Shown: one piece after another, positions 31,964 to 41,267 of the stretch | How the letters are laid out: each line of letters starts with the position of its first letter | Numbering within the stretch: the first letter of the stretch is position 1 | Assembly: GCA_946540435.1 (NCBI GenBank) | Contig: CAMNII010000014.1 | Span: 1-50,139, forward strand | Direction of reading: 5' to 3' | Source: an uncultured Prevotella sp. | GTDB taxonomy: Bacteria > Bacteroidota > Bacteroidia > Bacteroidales > Bacteroidaceae | Length of the DNA: 50,139 bases | Notes under the pieces: model-generated | What the model saw: only the letters and a program-made list of their open reading frames with translations | Told to the model about the DNA's origin: nothing | Database searches by the model: none | Translations under genes and position numbers: made by a program

Positions 31964-34900
31964 ATGAAGACAAAGAAAATGTTCATGTTGGTACTGGCTC
32001 TGCTTTGCGTGGCCGGTGCGTGGGCGCAATTGGATACTTCTAAGAAGTACACCATTGCCAACCGAAACGACCTCAATGTCTTGATGCAGGACAATGGCTG
32101 CGGCGTTGTCGCACTCGGTGTTGAGGGGGAAAATTCTTATTGGGCCTTTATTCCTACTGGAAAGGCTAACTGTTACTACATCCGAAACACAGTCACGGGT
32201 AAGTACATCCAGAGCAGCGCTACTAACCTGCAGGAAGTAGCACTCGCCGACGAGCCCGTAGAATTCTACGTAGCAGAAAAGACTGAAGAAGGAGAAGGCA
32301 TGTATGGCTTGGCATCTACCGACCAGGCAACATTCGACTTCACAGCAGGCACATACGGCCTGAACTGGAAGGCAAAAGCTGACAACGGACGCGAATTCGA
32401 CACCGTACAGGGATTTGCTGCCGAGGCAGGAACCAACCACCGCTCGTTCTGGAAACTTGTTGCTCAGGATGTCCCTGTGGCCATCGTTGAGAATCTGGCA
32501 ACATACACCGGTGGCGAACCCATGGTGTTCAACCAGGCCGACAACAAGTTCTATGCCCTGAACAACCTGTGCGAATACGAACCTTATGGTGTCTATTCAC
32601 GGGTCAACTCCCTGAACGTTGCCCGCAAGGGTATCACCCAGATTGACTACATCCAGGTGAAGAGCGACATGGGAACGAAGCCATACATCAACACCGGATA
32701 CATCTTCAAGGCCAACACCCGTATCGTCATGGAGTGCGACATCGAAGGTTCTACCCAGGCTTATCAGGCACCCTTCGGAGCCCGCTCTAATTATGGCGCT
32801 GACATGTTCGTGTTCTTCTGGCGCTTCAATAACCAAAACCACGGATGCTTCGCACGAAACCACGAAATCCAGGGAACAGTTGACATTCCTACCGGAGAGA
32901 AGATTAAGGTCGACGCCAACGCCATGACACTCAACATCTTCAGAGACGGCGCAGACACCCCCATCTCCACCATCACCGACACCGAAGAATCGAAAGACGG
33001 CAACCGCCCGATGTACATCTTCGACCTCTGCCACAACGACCATCCCGACAACTCAGCAGCCCCGATGAAGCTCTATACCTTCAAAATCTATGAAGGCGAG
33101 ACGCTCATCAAGGACTATGTACCCGCTATCAATGCCGAGGGTGCCATGGGATTGTATGACAAGGTGAACAACCAGTTCGTAGGTTCTGCCAACTCCGGCA
33201 AGTTCGCTTCAACACCCGAAGCCGAGGCTATGGCAGCTGACGCCGGCATCTCTGTCTATGACGGAAAGCGCGTCATCAAAGACGGCGTCGAATACAAATA
33301 CACCAAGGGACAATGGGTCGACTGCGGTGCTCCCACCATGGTGCCGTTCGCTGACAGCAGCTACCGCAACCTGAACAACTGGACCACCAACGACGCCCAT
33401 AAGGGTGTATTCGAAGGAAAGATTACCTACGACGAGACAACCGGAACCAACACCCTCAATCCTTATGTAGGAACAGGCGGATGGGAACCCCTCTACAAGA
33501 AAGTGGAAGGCTTCACCAAGGGCGCCGACTACAACATCTCCTTCAAGTACAGCGGCACACAGTGGAACTCATGGAACGAAGGATCTTATGCATTCCTGCC
33601 GTTCAACGTCCTGAACAACGAGAACTTCGGACATGCTGACTTCTATCCCAGCGTAGGCGGCGGCATCCTCGTGTCTGCACACCTGCCGAAGGCTGAAACC
33701 ACAAACCTGGCCATATCAGAAGACTTCACCGCTGAGCAGGAATTCGAAATGCTGCTCATCCAGTTCGGTGTCGTCGATGATGGCGATAAAGGCTTCCACT
33801 TCAACTTCGACGATATTCAGATTAACCAGTATCAGTATGCTGACGAATATCCCGAACCGACCGTAGAGATTACCGTTACTCCTACCCGTTACGACGTAAA
33901 CGGCATCGGATACATGCCCTTCACCGGTGGTAATGGCTGGGGCGACGCACCCTTCGCAAACATCCTCGACAACAATGCCGACACCAAGTTTGGCGGTAAC
34001 TCCGACCAAATCTGGGCTGTCATCGTAGCCTCAGAGCCTGTCGCCGTGAAGCAGTACTCCATCGTCACCGGTGGCGACACCTACAACTACACCGGACGCA
34101 ATCCGCGCTCCTGGAAGGTTGAAGGTTCTAATGACAACAAGAACTGGACACTCATCGACGAGCAGGTAGACGACCACTCCATCGGTCTCGTTAACCGTGA
34201 GGAGTTCGTATTCCCCGTGAACGATGAAACCAAGTATAAGTATTTCCGTTACACCACCACACGTGGTATCGATGGTACACAGATCGGCGAGTTCTGGATC
34301 AATGAGCAGGCTCACACATGGGGCGATGCACAGAAAACAGAAGCTACCTGTGCCGTTGACGGTAAGATCGTCTATGAGTGCACAGATTGCCACGCACTGA
34401 AGACCGAGGTTATCCCCGCTACCGGTAACCACGAGTTTGTCGACGGCAAGTGCTCCGTCTGCAATCAGGAAGAGAAAGTCATCATCCTCCTGCCCAACGG
34501 ACAGACCAATCCTTACACCGCAAAATATCTCTGGAAGAACGGCTCTGAGAACGACCGCGAGATTGAAGCCGGATGGACAACAGCCGAATTCGACGACTCA
34601 GCATGGGGCGACATCCTGATGCCTATCGGCGCACATGGATACGACGGTGGAGCACGCTCTGGAGCACGCTACAACACCAACTGGTATGACGAGTACAACA
34701 CCTACTGGCTCCGTCGTACATTCGAACTTGAGCAAGTTCCCAATGGTAAGTATGAGATTAAGGTCCTCCACGATGACGACTATGCCGTCTATGTGAACGG
34801 AACACTCGTCGACGAAGCTACCGGTTGGACCAACGGAACCAACTGGGTAACAGTCAATGTAGACCAGAGCCTCCTCAAGGCAGGTAAGAACGTTGTCGCT

Positions 34901-35686
34901 ATCTATCAGGAACAGAACTTCGGCGGTGCATACCACGACCTCTCATTCCAGGTTACCGTAGAGCCCGTCGCCTTCGACGAGGCTGTTGACAACGCCGCTG
35001 CCGTAGCAGCAGCCGCAGCAGCCGGTACTACCGACATCACACTGAAGCGTACCGTCAAGGCCGACACATGGAACACCATCGTGCTGCCCTTCAACATGAC
35101 GCAGGCTCAGATTGAGGAAGTATTCGGTGAAGGCACTCATATCGCAGGCGTCAACGCACCTGAGACCGACGAAGAGGCTATCGCATTCAAGACCACTACC
35201 GACGGTCTCGTTGCCTACAAGTCATATCTCATCTGGCCCACCAAGGATATCACTGAGGAGCAGCCCATCACCCTTGAAAAGGTGGCCATCGCCCCCGTAC
35301 AGCCTATGGTTGAGGATCCTGTAGGTGGAGAAATGGAATACGTCTTCACAGGTAGCTTCGACCGTGTCGCTCCTACCAAGTGGGATTACTTCGTAGCTGC
35401 CAACAACGAGCTGAAGAAGAACGCAAACGAGACCTCCAAGCTGAAGGCATTCCGCGCTTACTTCAAGGATACCCGCGAGCACCTGCCCGTAGGCGACGAT
35501 GACATCGACAATCCTGGCGACGTGCTGGCTAAGCGCTTCACAGTCGACGGACAGGGAACCGGCATCATCCTGCAGAACGGAGAGGTAGAGACTCTTGGCA
35601 ATATCTACACCATCAGCGGTCAGAAGGTTGACAAGCTCCAGAAGGGTGTCTATGTCGTAAAGGGTAAGAAAGTTGTTGTAAAATAA
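31964..35686 (+). CDS. large multidomain secreted surface protein
   Basis: A 1240-residue exported protein, signal peptide 1-21 (cut after AWAQ). Recognisable parts in order: an N-terminal beta region of ricin-like character (about 25-170), and a concanavalin/LamG-like domain (about 215-410, YINTGYIFKANTRIVMEC). A carbohydrate-binding-like stretch (about 450-625) and a discoidin/F5-8C (CBM32-like) domain (about 640-780, ILDNNADTKFGG, RSWKVEGSND) follow. Next is a CxxC-paired linker (CTDCHALK, CSVCNQEE), then a jelly-roll domain (about 845-990) and a Prevotella-type domain with DTWNTIVLPFNM. The C-terminal tail is YTISGQKVDKLQKGVYVVKG. It probably binds glycans at the cell surface; no catalytic motif was recognised. 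A 59-codon peptide gene follows 25 bp later. Confidence 0.8.
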   Translation: MKTKKMFMLVLALLCVAGAWAQLDTSKKYTIANRNDLNVLMQDNGCGVVALGVEGENSYWAFIPTGKANCYYIRNTVTGKYIQSSATNLQEVALADEPVEFYVAEKTEEGEGMYGLASTDQATFDFTAGTYGLNWKAKADNGREFDTVQGFAAEAGTNHRSFWKLVAQDVPVAIVENLATYTGGEPMVFNQADNKFYALNNLCEYEPYGVYSRVNSLNVARKGITQIDYIQVKSDMGTKPYINTGYIFKANTRIVMECDIEGSTQAYQAPFGARSNYGADMFVFFWRFNNQNHGCFARNHEIQGTVDIPTGEKIKVDANAMTLNIFRDGADTPISTITDTEESKDGNRPMYIFDLCHNDHPDNSAAPMKLYTFKIYEGETLIKDYVPAINAEGAMGLYDKVNNQFVGSANSGKFASTPEAEAMAADAGISVYDGKRVIKDGVEYKYTKGQWVDCGAPTMVPFADSSYRNLNNWTTNDAHKGVFEGKITYDETTGTNTLNPYVGTGGWEPLYKKVEGFTKGADYNISFKYSGTQWNSWNEGSYAFLPFNVLNNENFGHADFYPSVGGGILVSAHLPKAETTNLAISEDFTAEQEFEMLLIQFGVVDDGDKGFHFNFDDIQINQYQYADEYPEPTVEITVTPTRYDVNGIGYMPFTGGNGWGDAPFANILDNNADTKFGGNSDQIWAVIVASEPVAVKQYSIVTGGDTYNYTGRNPRSWKVEGSNDNKNWTLIDEQVDDHSIGLVNREEFVFPVNDETKYKYFRYTTTRGIDGTQIGEFWINEQAHTWGDAQKTEATCAVDGKIVYECTDCHALKTEVIPATGNHEFVDGKCSVCNQEEKVIILLPNGQTNPYTAKYLWKNGSENDREIEAGWTTAEFDDSAWGDILMPIGAHGYDGGARSGARYNTNWYDEYNTYWLRRTFELEQVPNGKYEIKVLHDDDYAVYVNGTLVDEATGWTNGTNWVTVNVDQSLLKAGKNVVAIYQEQNFGGAYHDLSFQVTVEPVAFDEAVDNAAAVAAAAAAGTTDITLKRTVKADTWNTIVLPFNMTQAQIEEVFGEGTHIAGVNAPETDEEAIAFKTTTDGLVAYKSYLIWPTKDITEEQPITLEKVAIAPVQPMVEDPVGGEMEYVFTGSFDRVAPTKWDYFVAANNELKKNANETSKLKAFRAYFKDTREHLPVGDDDIDNPGDVLAKRFTVDGQGTGIILQNGEVETLGNIYTISGQKVDKLQKGVYVVKGKKVVVK

Positions 35687-35711
35687 TAACGATTAATAAG
35701 GAGATACAATT

Positions 35712-35891
35712 ATGACAAAGAAAGCATATATTATTCCCTCCCTGAAGTCTCTCGACGTGAACGAGGAACAACTGCTCATCAGCATCTCCGTTGATGGCGG
35801 TAACGATAACGACGACGTGCTGGTTGTCGGCGGAGACGGCGATGCCGACGCTGACGGCCTTGGAAAAGGATATAATCCTTGGGAAGATTAA
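35712..35891 (+). CDS. short acidic peptide (59 aa) with KK-Y-I-x-P start
   Basis: The frame from ATG 35712 to TAA 35889-35891 encodes 59 residues: a start MTKKAYIIPSLKSLDVNEEQ, then LLISISV and an Asp/Gly-rich half (DGGNDNDD, GGDGDADADGLG) ending YNPWED. The net charge is strongly negative. The start pattern (K-K-x-Y-I-x-P...L...LL) is one I recognise from many unannotated short Bacteroidales peptides; their function is not known to me. It follows the 1240-residue surface protein by 25 bp, with an ATG preceded by AAGGAGATAC, and precedes a strong hairpin, so the two are likely one transcript. It lacks a typical hydrophobic signal peptide. Confidence 0.7.
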   Translation: MTKKAYIIPSLKSLDVNEEQLLISISVDGGNDNDDVLVVGGDGDADADGLGKGYNPWED

Positions 35892-35969
35892 TCTGAATGA
35901 TTGTTCATCCTGACGGTGCACCCTCTCCCTGCAATAGGAGAGGGGATGCCGAAAGGAATAACTTGAATA

Positions 35970-36012
35970 GCAAAGAGGGAGTCAGGGAGAAATCCCCAGA
36001 CTCCCTCTTTGC
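35970..36012 (+). terminator. 14-bp hairpin ending the surface-protein unit
   Basis: GCAAAGAGGGAGTC (35970-35983) and GACTCCCTCTTTGC (35999-36012) pair perfectly around a 15-base loop. There is no real T-tract behind it. A smaller stem CCCTCTCC/GGAGAGGG lies before it at about 35921-35944. Confidence 0.65.
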
Positions 36013-36089
36013 AATATAAAAACCTGACAGGTAATACAACGGACATACATTTTTTTATATATACATTTATAATAGCACCCTAAACCATC

Positions 36090-38705
36090 ATGACATTATT
36101 CCTGATTATCACTACGCTGCTTACTGCATCGCCACGTCTTCATGTCGAAAATATGAAGTGTGAAAACCTCACCGACCCCTTGGCGGTAGACGTCAGCAAT
36201 CCACGGCTGTCTTGGTGGAATGTCGCTGAGCAGGGGGATACCGACCAGCGACAGACTGCCTATCAGATTCAAGTGGCCTCGTCGCCCTTGCTGCTGGAGA
36301 AGGGAAAGCCTGATCTTTGGGACAGTAAAAAACAAAAGTCGGATGCGGAAACGCTTATTGCCTACCAAGGAAGACAGCTGACAAGTCGGCAAGACTGCTA
36401 CTGGCGCGTGCGCGTGTGGGACAAGCGAGGACGCCGGTCAGCATGGAGTGAGACAGGACGATGGCGAATGGGACTCCTAAACCAGGATGACTGGAAGGCA
36501 CAGTGGATCAAGGCTCCCGAAGAATGGTCAGCGCCCTTGTTCCGAAAAAACCTGACCATACGGAAAAACATCAGCAACGCTCATATCTACATCTGCGGAC
36601 TCGGATACTTTGAGTTGTATGTCGATGGCGAAAAGGTGGGTAATGACGTCCTTGTGCCCAATCAGACCGATTACTCCTTCCGTCCGAACATCGAGCATAC
36701 GCGTGTAGCCATCGATAATGAGTTTTCCGGCTACCGCTGCTTCTATCTGGGCTATGACCTCACCGCAAAGTTCACTGCCGGGCAGCATGTCGTGGGGGTG
36801 ATGTTAGGTAATGGCTTCTACAACTCTGGGAATGCCTTCGCGATGAGATATGGTCATCCGAGACTGATTGCCCAGCTCTACCTGACCTACAGCGACGGCA
36901 CCTCCGAGATGATTCCCACTGATGGCAGTTGGCTCACAAAGCCCGGTCCGATAACGATGAACGGCATTTATGCCGGCGAACACTACGATGCGCGGAATGA
37001 GGATGACGCCTGGTGCCGTCCTGAGAGGTTCGTTCCCTCCGAATGGCAGCAGGCATCACCAGCTCAAGCCCCGGATGGCCGACTCGAAGCACAGACAGGA
37101 CCTTCTGACACGGTTGCCGAGGTGTTTCGTCCACAGACGGTTGACCGGCAAGCAGATGGCAGCGTCGTAGTAGATTTCGGTGAGGAAATCTCCGGGTGGG
37201 TGTGCCTGCGAAATATCAAAGGCAAAGCCGGGCAGCAGATCCGGATAGACTACCTCTCTGAGTCGCCTAATGGCGAGAGCCTCTATACGCTGCGAGGGAC
37301 TGGAAGGGAAACCTACCGTCCGCGCTTCACATGGTTCGTTTTCCGCCGCGTACGTATCAGCGGACTGACACAACCCCTCACCACTGACGACATCACCGCC
37401 GAGGCCGTCAATACCGAACTGCGTACGACCGGCACATTCGCCTGTTCCGACACGTTACTGACAAAGATCTATCAGATCTGGCGACGCACACTGCTCGACA
37501 ATGCTCATGGGAGCATCATCAGTGATTGTCCACATCGGGAACGGGCTGCATACCTTGGCGACGGACAAGTAGCCGCACCGATGGTGATGAAGACTTTCGA
37601 TGCCCGAGCCCTCTATCGTAAGTGGTTTGCCGATATGCGGCTGGCTCAGAACCCACGTACCGGATTCGTGCCCTTCGGCGCACCATGGCAGCCAGGCTGC
37701 GGTGGCGGTGTCCCCTGGAGTGCGGCGATGGTTCTCATGCCGTATGAGTATTATCTGCATTATGGCGACAAGCAGGTGCTCGAAGAAAACTACCCTGCCA
37801 TGCTCCGGCTGATGGACTACTTCTCCCAGTGGGTGAGTGAAGACGGCACCATGGAGCAACATTATCAGCCGAACAATGACATGGCCTATTGGTGCAACCT
37901 CGGCGAGTGGTGCACGCCGACCGATGTCAGACCCTCCAATGCACTTGTTCACACCTATTATTATTGGCGCTGCGCCAAGGCCATGAATGAGATTTCCGTC
38001 TGGTTGGGGCGCGACAAGGAGGCTGAACAGTTTGATAAACTTGAATTCAAGACCCGAATTGCGATGTATCAGCATCTCTTCGATGATGAAAAATACACTT
38101 ACGGACCGGCAGGAAGCAACATCTTTGCCCTGGACATGATGTACTGGGGGCAGGACGTTACACTTGAAAGCGTCGTCGAGCAGGAACTGGCAGACCACAA
38201 TGGGCATTTGTACACAGGAATCTACGGCACGAGCCTCTTTTTCAATGTGCTGGCAGAACATGGCATGGCCCGGCAAGCCCTCGAAGCGTTCCGCAAGACT
38301 GATTTCCCGTCTTTCGGATATTGGATCCGTCAGGGTGCGACAACGACATGGGAACAATGGGACGGTGGTAACTCACACTGCCATCCGATGTTCGGAGGTG
38401 GACTGACATGGCTCTACACCTGGCTGGGCGGCATTCAGTATGACGGAACCAAAACGATTATCATAGCTCCTCAGCTGCCAGAAGATATCTCCTGGGTAGA
38501 GTGCTCTCAGGAAAACAACTACGGACTCATCCATGTGCGCACCGAGCGTCAAGCCGATGAGAGCATCCGGCTGAGTGTAACCATTCCCGTCGGCTGCACG
38601 GCAGAGATTTGCGACCCCTTCAAGGAGGACCTTCCTGTTACAGTAGGGTCTGGAACGCGGGAGTTTACGTATAAGTCTGCCGATGCCCGGTCGTACAATG
38701 ACTGA
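36090..38705 (+). CDS. alpha-L-rhamnosidase, GH78 family
   Basis: An 871-residue enzyme expected to release terminal alpha-L-rhamnose from plant or bacterial glycans or flavonoid glycosides, probably in the periplasm. It has a short hydrophobic signal (1-14), an N-terminal fibronectin-like domain (about 18-130), beta-sandwich domains (about 135-440), and an (alpha/alpha)6 barrel (about 450-770). The barrel carries the family block SDCPHRERAAYLGDGQ (about 473-488; usual form DCPQREERLGWTGD) and TTWEQWDGGNSHCHPMFGG (about 755-773). A C-terminal beta domain follows. Length is typical. The DCP block deviates at the Glu/Trp positions, which might shift specificity. It is monocistronic between two hairpins. 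Confidence 0.93.
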   Translation: MTLFLIITTLLTASPRLHVENMKCENLTDPLAVDVSNPRLSWWNVAEQGDTDQRQTAYQIQVASSPLLLEKGKPDLWDSKKQKSDAETLIAYQGRQLTSRQDCYWRVRVWDKRGRRSAWSETGRWRMGLLNQDDWKAQWIKAPEEWSAPLFRKNLTIRKNISNAHIYICGLGYFELYVDGEKVGNDVLVPNQTDYSFRPNIEHTRVAIDNEFSGYRCFYLGYDLTAKFTAGQHVVGVMLGNGFYNSGNAFAMRYGHPRLIAQLYLTYSDGTSEMIPTDGSWLTKPGPITMNGIYAGEHYDARNEDDAWCRPERFVPSEWQQASPAQAPDGRLEAQTGPSDTVAEVFRPQTVDRQADGSVVVDFGEEISGWVCLRNIKGKAGQQIRIDYLSESPNGESLYTLRGTGRETYRPRFTWFVFRRVRISGLTQPLTTDDITAEAVNTELRTTGTFACSDTLLTKIYQIWRRTLLDNAHGSIISDCPHRERAAYLGDGQVAAPMVMKTFDARALYRKWFADMRLAQNPRTGFVPFGAPWQPGCGGGVPWSAAMVLMPYEYYLHYGDKQVLEENYPAMLRLMDYFSQWVSEDGTMEQHYQPNNDMAYWCNLGEWCTPTDVRPSNALVHTYYYWRCAKAMNEISVWLGRDKEAEQFDKLEFKTRIAMYQHLFDDEKYTYGPAGSNIFALDMMYWGQDVTLESVVEQELADHNGHLYTGIYGTSLFFNVLAEHGMARQALEAFRKTDFPSFGYWIRQGATTTWEQWDGGNSHCHPMFGGGLTWLYTWLGGIQYDGTKTIIIAPQLPEDISWVECSQENNYGLIHVRTERQADESIRLSVTIPVGCTAEICDPFKEDLPVTVGSGTREFTYKSADARSYND

Positions 38706-38742
38706 AATGAGCTATACGCCTGATATGATGTAGGCAGGAAAT

Positions 38743-38792
38743 AAAAGGTGTCCGGCGGGAACAAAACCTTCCCTTCCGGACACCTTTTTTTA
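38743..38792. terminator. bidirectional terminator between GH78 and MFS genes
   Basis: AAAAGGTGTCCGG (38743-38755) pairs with CCGGACACCTTTT (38776-38788), a perfect 13-bp stem. Eight T follow on the plus strand and four on the minus strand, serving both converging genes. Confidence 0.9.
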
Positions 38793-38837
38793 TTACAACC
38801 GGTCATCAGACCTACATGCTGTTTCCTCTCCTACAGA

Positions 38838-40253
38838 TTACTTCTTGATATTCGGCTCCTCGAGTCCGTAGCCGCCCTTGCGGTCGATGACTTTAAGATA
38901 GAGGCCAAGCAGAAGGGCTGCAACACCGAGCGATGCGAAGACGCACATGGGGACGGTGTAGTTGTACATAAGCGGGTCGGTGACTCCAGGATTTGAAGAA
39001 CGGATGACGGAACCGATAATCATCGGGAATGCATATAGACCGATGTTTTGTATCCAGAATATCAGGGCATAGGCAGAACCGAGCAGTTTCTCGTCGATAA
39101 GCTTCGGAACGCTGGGCCAGAGGGCGGCAGGGACAAGCGAGAAGGAGATGCCGAGCACGATGATGGCGGCAAATGTGATGATGACTGATTGTGTTGCAGG
39201 TACCACGAAAGCAAATACCAGATGACAGATAATCATCAGCAGTGCGCCGAGGATGAGCATCGTAGCTCCCTTACCTTTGCGGTCGAGGAAATTGCCGAGG
39301 AATGGCGTGATGGCTGCCGCACCTAATGGGAATACGAAGAACACGCGGCCAGCCTGCTCGGCAGTGAAGTGCAGGTTGCACTGAAGCATGTTGATGGCAT
39401 ACTTCTGGAAGGGGAAGATGGCTGAGTAGTAAAGGACACACAGTAGGGCAACCACCCAGAACATCCTCGAAGAAAGAATCTTGCCGATGTCACTGACTTT
39501 GAAGGGGTCGTCTTTCTCTTCTTCAACACCTTGAGCATCAAGCTTCTTGTCCATAATGGCATAGGCGATGAAGCAGATAAGGCCGATACAGAGAAGTGCC
39601 AGTGAGAAGGCAACAGGACGGCTGACGCTGACAGGGTTGATCGCTGCCAATGCCGGAGAGCCAATCATGACAACAGCTACGCCAATGCGTGCGATAGCCA
39701 TCTCGACACCCATCGCCAGTGCCATCTCCTTGCCTTTGAACCATTTCACAATACCTCTGCTGACGGTGATGCCTGCCATTTCACATCCGCTGCCGAATAC
39801 CATGAAGCCGATGGCTGACAGCTTGGCCGAGGCGGGCATGCCTTCGTAGAATGGCGTAACGTTCCACCACGACTGCGGAAGGTTGAGGTTGTTGTTGAAG
39901 AAAGACTCTGTGGCGCTGCCAATGAACCCTTCTGTCACTGCGTAGTAATTCAATGCGGCACCGATGACCATTACCGTTCCAGATAGGATGGCGGTGAAGC
40001 GAACCCCCATTTTGTCGAGAATGATACCGGCAATAATGAGGAAGAAGACGAACACGTTGAGGAATGGTTCTGAACCCGCAAAATGTCCGTAGGCAACAGG
40101 GTCCCAGCCACGTTGCGTCTGGAGAAGCTCCTGAAGCGGTGAGAGCACATCAACGAAGATGTAGCCAAAGAACATTGCCGATGCCAGCAGTGCCAAGGCG
40201 GTCCATCGCATGGCAGCGGAATCGCTTAATTTTTTTTGAATAGCTTGTGTCAT
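38838..40253 (-). CDS. major facilitator superfamily transporter
   Basis: A 471-residue inner-membrane protein with about twelve transmembrane helices and the MFS loop motif after helix two (DKMGVRFT, about 81-88) and again in the second half (DRKGKGAT). A charged loop near residues 225-250 (DKKLDAQGVEEEKDD) splits the two halves. It resembles the MFSD1/nitrate-sugar-phosphate-like branch common in Bacteroidetes. The substrate is not assignable; its place in a unit with pgi and a HAD sugar-phosphatase-like gene suggests sugar or peptide transport, as an inference. A 5-bp gap separates it from the gene before. Confidence 0.88.
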   Translation of the reverse strand: MTQAIQKKLSDSAAMRWTALALLASAMFFGYIFVDVLSPLQELLQTQRGWDPVAYGHFAGSEPFLNVFVFFLIIAGIILDKMGVRFTAILSGTVMVIGAALNYYAVTEGFIGSATESFFNNNLNLPQSWWNVTPFYEGMPASAKLSAIGFMVFGSGCEMAGITVSRGIVKWFKGKEMALAMGVEMAIARIGVAVVMIGSPALAAINPVSVSRPVAFSLALLCIGLICFIAYAIMDKKLDAQGVEEEKDDPFKVSDIGKILSSRMFWVVALLCVLYYSAIFPFQKYAINMLQCNLHFTAEQAGRVFFVFPLGAAAITPFLGNFLDRKGKGATMLILGALLMIICHLVFAFVVPATQSVIITFAAIIVLGISFSLVPAALWPSVPKLIDEKLLGSAYALIFWIQNIGLYAFPMIIGSVIRSSNPGVTDPLMYNYTVPMCVFASLGVAALLLGLYLKVIDRKGGYGLEEPNIKK

Positions 40254-40258
40254 TGTCG

Positions 40259-40576
40259 TTATGATTTTTTTGTGGTTGTTCGGGATGATTTGAGCGCACT
40301 TTTCTGTTTGGCTGCCGAGAGTAGATCAACGTCTTCTGCGTGAACGTAAGCATATTGGTTAATCTTCTGCATCCGTTCTGCATCCTCCAGAAGTAGTCGG
40401 AATAAAGTGAGACGGTCGAAAGGCATTCGCCCACTGAGATAGATCTTCTTATTGTGTTTAAACCAGTTGAATAGCGCCCTGTCTTCTAAATAGTGTTTGG
40501 AAGGCCGCTTGCAGTTCTCTTTCAGAAAACTGCGGTATTCGTTGTAATGCTTGAGCCATGTTTCTTCTTGTGTCAT
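40259..40576 (-). CDS. small helicase-associated-domain-like protein, function unknown
   Basis: A 105-residue basic protein. The pattern W-x3-Y-N-E-Y-R-S-F...CKRPSKHYLEDRALFNWFKHNKKIYLSGRMP (split, about 7-52) resembles the helicase-associated (HA) helical repeat that is found singly in short Bacteroidales proteins. The C-terminus is Lys/Ser/Thr-rich and probably disordered. It may bind nucleic acid, by analogy only. It lies 1 bp after the HAD gene and 5 bp before the MFS gene in the same unit. Confidence 0.6.
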   Translation of the reverse strand: MTQEETWLKHYNEYRSFLKENCKRPSKHYLEDRALFNWFKHNKKIYLSGRMPFDRLTLFRLLLEDAERMQKINQYAYVHAEDVDLLSAAKQKSALKSSRTTTKKS

Positions 40577-40577
40577 G

Positions 40578-41267
40578 TCAATGGGCTATTGATAGTTGGT
40601 TGTAAATGGTCTGCCAGAGATTGCTGAGCTCACGGATGCTGTGAAGGAGTAGGGTGGGGCCCTCTGCCAGAAGGACTTCGTCGGGTAATGGTCCGCTGTT
40701 GATGGCGACGGTGGCGCAGCCGGCAGCAACGCCGGCGCGTATGCCCATGGGCGCGTTCTCAACGACGATGCCTTGCGCAGGGTTCGTGACCCCTGCCTTT
40801 TCCAGTCCTTTCAGGTAGGGTTCAGGGTGTGGCTTCCCTCGACTGACATCATATGCCGTAACAATGTGCGCTTGGTCAACGTAGGGTGAGAAGTCATGGG
40901 TGAGCCTGTTGATGAGCGGACGCTGGGCACTGCCAGTGACGATGCCAATCTGAAGGCCCGCGTGATGAATCTGCCGCATCAGGTCAGTAACACCATCGAA
41001 TACCGGTGCCGGAGCCATCAGGTGGAACAGACGTGCCTTCTCATCGTACATAGCCTGTGCCTCATCGTCACTGATATCTTTGCCATGCTGTTCCAATACC
41101 ATCTGGCGAATGGTGTCTATACCCCGTTGTCCTTCCGTTATGTAGGCATCATGGGACGTCATCTCTATGCCGAAGGAGTGCATAGCCTCTATCCATGCCT
41201 TCGCATGGAGCGGCATGCTGTCGTAGAGCACGCCGTCCATATCGAAAAGCACACAACACGGCCTCAT
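40578..41267 (-). CDS. HAD-family phosphatase (beta-phosphoglucomutase-like subfamily)
   Basis: A 229-residue cytoplasmic HAD hydrolase. Motif I is DMDGVLYDS (Asp9 nucleophile, Asp11 acid/base), motif II is IVTGSAQ (about 110-116), the Lys of motif III lies in GKPHPEPYL, and motif IV is [12 protein letters not shown] helical cap (about 18-85) places it with the beta-phosphoglucomutase and sugar-phosphate phosphatases. It overlaps pgi by 4 bp, so it probably acts on a hexose or related phosphate. The exact substrate cannot be determined. Confidence 0.9.
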   Translation of the reverse strand: MRPCCVLFDMDGVLYDSMPLHAKAWIEAMHSFGIEMTSHDAYITEGQRGIDTIRQMVLEQHGKDISDDEAQAMYDEKARLFHLMAPAPVFDGVTDLMRQIHHAGLQIGIVTGSAQRPLINRLTHDFSPYVDQAHIVTAYDVSRGKPHPEPYLKGLEKAGVTNPAQGIVVENAPMGIRAGVAAGCATVAINSGPLPDEVLLAEGPTLLLHSIRELSNLWQTIYNQLSIAH

